A stretch of 64,000 bases of DNA from Dermatophilus congolensis (lineage in GTDB: Bacteria > Actinomycetota > Actinomycetes > Actinomycetales > Dermatophilaceae). Positions 62,104-64,000 of the stretch are shown here, in pieces. The notes beneath the pieces were generated by a model. It ran no database searches. It saw only the letters and a program-made list of their open reading frames with translations, and was not told where the DNA came from. The stretch's first letter is position 1. Every line of letters begins with the position of its first letter. Where the stretch lies: the NCBI RefSeq assembly GCF_900447215.1, contig NZ_UFYA01000001.1:1302001-1366000 (forward strand), in the 5' to 3' direction. A program made the position numbers and the translations under genes.

Positions 62104-63189
62104 TTGAACTCTTCCCTTCCCCTGGCCGATTTCCGCCACGAAGTACAACAGGCAATCGACTCCGCCTTGTCGGAGCAGCGAGCCCTCGTGACACCTGTCG
62201 GCCCGGAAACCGATCAACTCCTCGACGCCATCGCGCAGCTACTGTCAGGCGGAAAACGCTTTCGTGCTCTCTTCTGCTACCAGGCATATAAAGCAGCAGG
62301 AGGCACACATGACCACGCAGCTGTACGCGTCGGAGCAGCTCTGGAGTTTTTCCAAGGCGCAGCACTCATCCATGACGACGTCATGGATGACAGTGCCGTA
62401 CGCCGCGGAGCCCCTGCAGCCCATGTCGCTTTCGCCCAAGCCCACCGCGAAGCCGGCTGGGAGCGCTCCCCTGAGCGGTTCGGGCTCTCCGGCGCAGTAC
62501 TAGCAGGTGATCTATGCCTAGTCGCCAGCGAACAACTTTTCCTCGACAGCGGACTACCCCTTGAGGAACTCAACCGAGCCCGTATCGAATTCAACACCAT
62601 GCGTAGCCAACTCATGGCAGGACAATGGCTCGAATTCGTCATCTCAAACCGTGGCTGGAAAAACATCAGCACAGCCGAACGCATCGAACAAGCCCGCAAA
62701 GTCGTTCAGTTCAAAAGCGCGAAATACTCCATCGAACAACCCGCCCTCATCGGTGCTGACGCCGCAGGCATCAACCCCACTGACCGAGAACTCCTATCCC
62801 GCTATGGCCTAGCCGTCGGTGAAGCATTCCAACTACGTGACGACGTCCTCGGCGTTTTCGGGAATCCTGAAACGACCGGAAAACCAGCCGGAGACGACCT
62901 ACGCGAAGGAAAACGGACCGTACTACTAGCCCTCGCGCTCGATGCAGCCTCTCCAGAAGAAACACACTTTCTCGCCTCGCTTATTGGTGAAGAAAACCTC
63001 ACCAGCGAGCAAGTAGAACGAGCCCGTGAAATCTTCATCACCACCGGCGCGATGGAACGCCACGAAACCATGATTCGTGCCGGGGCCCAAACCGCCCACG
63101 AGGCGCTCGCTGCAACTACAGAACTCACCGTCGAAGGCAAAGCAGAACTAGCCGAACTCATCCACGTCGCCACTGAGCGCAACACCTGA
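62104..63189 (+). CDS. polyprenyl diphosphate synthase (trans-isoprenyl type)
   Basis: 361 aa from a TTG at 62104 with GGAGG 5 nt upstream; an open frame to 61957 is not used. Condenses isopentenyl diphosphate with an allylic diphosphate. The first Asp-rich motif is ALIHDDVMDDSAVRRG (about residue 95) and the second is FQLRDDVLGVFG with TGKPAGDDLREGKRTVLL. LLSGGKRFRALFCY is the diphosphate-binding lead-in. The chain length is not certain; the actinobacterial context suggests geranylgeranyl diphosphate or longer for quinones, carotenoids or wall lipids. Confidence 0.93.
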   Translation: MNSSLPLADFRHEVQQAIDSALSEQRALVTPVGPETDQLLDAIAQLLSGGKRFRALFCYQAYKAAGGTHDHAAVRVGAALEFFQGAALIHDDVMDDSAVRRGAPAAHVAFAQAHREAGWERSPERFGLSGAVLAGDLCLVASEQLFLDSGLPLEELNRARIEFNTMRSQLMAGQWLEFVISNRGWKNISTAERIEQARKVVQFKSAKYSIEQPALIGADAAGINPTDRELLSRYGLAVGEAFQLRDDVLGVFGNPETTGKPAGDDLREGKRTVLLALALDAASPEETHFLASLIGEENLTSEQVERAREIFITTGAMERHETMIRAGAQTAHEALAATTELTVEGKAELAELIHVATERNT

Positions 63190-63195
63190 GTGCAC

Positions 63196-63234
63196 GTGAA
63201 AGGGCGGGGCATATGACTGACCCCGCCCTTTCAC
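63196..63234. terminator. terminator between polyprenyl synthetase and Rv2175c-type genes
   Basis: A 14-bp stem GTGAAAGGGCGGGG and complement around an 11-nt loop lies between convergent genes. It carries A/T-rich ends but only a short T run. Confidence 0.82.
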
Positions 63235-63251
63235 AAAGTTCGATACGCCTC

Positions 63252-63686
63252 TTACAAAGCGCTTTCCATCGCGCGGCGACGCACCTCGGTGACGAAACCA
63301 GCATCAAAGGCATCCATTGCGCTGCCACCGCCAGGGAGCGTGGCATCTGGGGTGAAAAGCCATTCGAGTAGTTCCTCGTCAGACATCCCACCATCACGCA
63401 AGACTGTGACGGTCCCTTTCAGCCTGGGCGCAGGCGCGTTGTCCACGAGGAATCTCGCTGGAACATAGACCGCGTTGCTCTCTGTACGGCGAATGCCCAC
63501 AAGGTCGCCGTCCTTGAGCTGCCTGCGCACGTCGTTCAAGCGCAGCCCCTGCATTTCGGCAAGTTCGGGGATGCTCACCCACGCGTCCACGAGTTCTTCC
63601 AAAGCTGCCGCGCGACGCTTCTGCTCGTCACTCGGCTGCGGCGTCGAGTCCTGTGGTTGGCTCGATACGTTCAGTTCGTCGTTCAC
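63252..63686 (-). CDS. Rv2175c-family DNA-binding protein
   Basis: 144 aa from a GTG at 63686; a TTG at 63713 is an alternative and neither has a clear ribosome-binding site. A Gln/Pro/Ser-rich start precedes a winged HTH: WVSIPELAEMQGLRLNDVRR, QLKDGDLVGIRR, VYVPARFL. The C-terminal domain contains GTVTVLRDGGMSDEELLEWL and RRRAMESAL. In M. tuberculosis Rv2175c is phosphorylated by the neighbouring kinase PknL. Here too a kinase gene is divergent from it, 72 nt away. Confidence 0.9.
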   Translation of the reverse strand: MNDELNVSSQPQDSTPQPSDEQKRRAAALEELVDAWVSIPELAEMQGLRLNDVRRQLKDGDLVGIRRTESNAVYVPARFLVDNAPAPRLKGTVTVLRDGGMSDEELLEWLFTPDATLPGGGSAMDAFDAGFVTEVRRRAMESAL

Positions 63687-63758
63687 AAGATCAAGACTGC
63701 CACCTACAGACAAATGTGGATGGACTCACCTGACTAGACGTCCTCTTAGACTGGAGCA

Positions 63759-64000
63759 ATGGACGCAGTGGGGGACGTGACGGGTAAGGTCTTGGACGGT
63801 CGTTACACGGTGCTGCGCCACATCGCCGATGGCGGTATGGCTGCCGTCTATGTGGCTCGCGACGAACGTCTCAGTCGTGAAGTGGCGCTGAAAATCATGC
63901 ACCCCAACCTGGCTCAAGATCCTGAGCGAGTAGCTTCTTTCCGACACGAAGCCCAATCCATCGCCCGACTGGATGATCCACACGTCGTCGCCGTGCTCGA
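63759..64000 (+). CDS. pknL: PknL-type serine/threonine protein kinase, 5' part
   Basis: 80 residues are seen before the window ends. They cover the kinase N-lobe: LDGRYTVLRHIADGGMAAVY (Gly-rich loop), VARDERLSREVALKIMHP (catalytic Lys) and FRHEAQSIARLDDPHVVAVL (alpha-C Glu). Actinobacterial PknL has a transmembrane helix and PASTA repeats further on, outside this window. A GGAG site is adjacent to the ATG, and a TAGACT box lies 6 nt upstream. The symbol rests on the divergent Rv2175c-type neighbour. Confidence 0.85.
   Translation, partial: MDAVGDVTGKVLDGRYTVLRHIADGGMAAVYVARDERLSREVALKIMHPNLAQDPERVASFRHEAQSIARLDDPHVVAVL

Overview
The window is a piece of a high-GC actinobacterial chromosome. 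Gene families and order fit suborder Micrococcineae. The markers are SepH, DUF4191, DUF4193, DUF5998, DUF7455, DUF3040, Lsr2, an Rv2175c-type protein beside a PknL-type kinase, and the GlnA/GlnE/GlnA2 set. A Dermatophilaceae-like organism is plausible, but that is inference from family content only. Many genes start with GTG or TTG, and several have a TANNNT -10 box 6-8 nt before the start codon, as expected for leaderless actinobacterial mRNAs.

0-15 kb is central nitrogen and carbon metabolism. It holds DUF4191 and RDD membrane proteins, glnA (with its adenylylation tyrosine), a MarR regulator, then a compact minus-strand operon glnA2-glnE-response regulator-histidine kinase joined by stop/start overlaps. 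PEP carboxylase, a HIT protein and a dicarboxylate/glutamate symporter follow. 15-24.2 kb holds aconitase, a broken WYL regulator, an RNA methyltransferase, a KimA-type potassium permease and two divergently transcribed TrkA/RCK proteins. 24.2-38 kb is a conserved housekeeping block: OB-fold protein, DUF3710, dut, DUF4193, inositol monophosphatase, ferrochelatase, sepH, a phosphodiesterase, DUF5998, a PTS IIA protein, the type IIA topoisomerase A subunit, a PH-domain protein, and an NlpC/P60-RlpA pair behind a candidate c-di-AMP riboswitch.

38.2-54.3 kb looks like accessory DNA lying between the two topoisomerase subunit genes. Its edges carry envelope polysaccharide genes: a flippase, a pyruvyl transferase and a GT2 glycosyltransferase. 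Its core, about 40-50.5 kb, is clearly AT-richer and full of decayed genes: MFS transporter, a globin-like tail, an HFCD flavoprotein, a serine resolvase, a MOSC protein and an unknown. Among these lie several small membrane proteins, an XRE regulator, two lsr2 paralogues and two long near-perfect palindromes. An ABC transporter pair at 52.7-54.2 kb carries frameshifts at or near homopolymers. I read this as an Lsr2-silenced island undergoing decay.

54.3-64 kb returns to conserved chromosome: sucrase/ferredoxin-like protein, topoisomerase B subunit, DUF7455, DUF3040, DNA polymerase IV, a methyltransferase, a HEPN protein, polyprenyl synthetase, an Rv2175c-type DNA-binding protein and the start of a Ser/Thr kinase that runs off the end. 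I recognised no tRNA, rRNA or CRISPR array.
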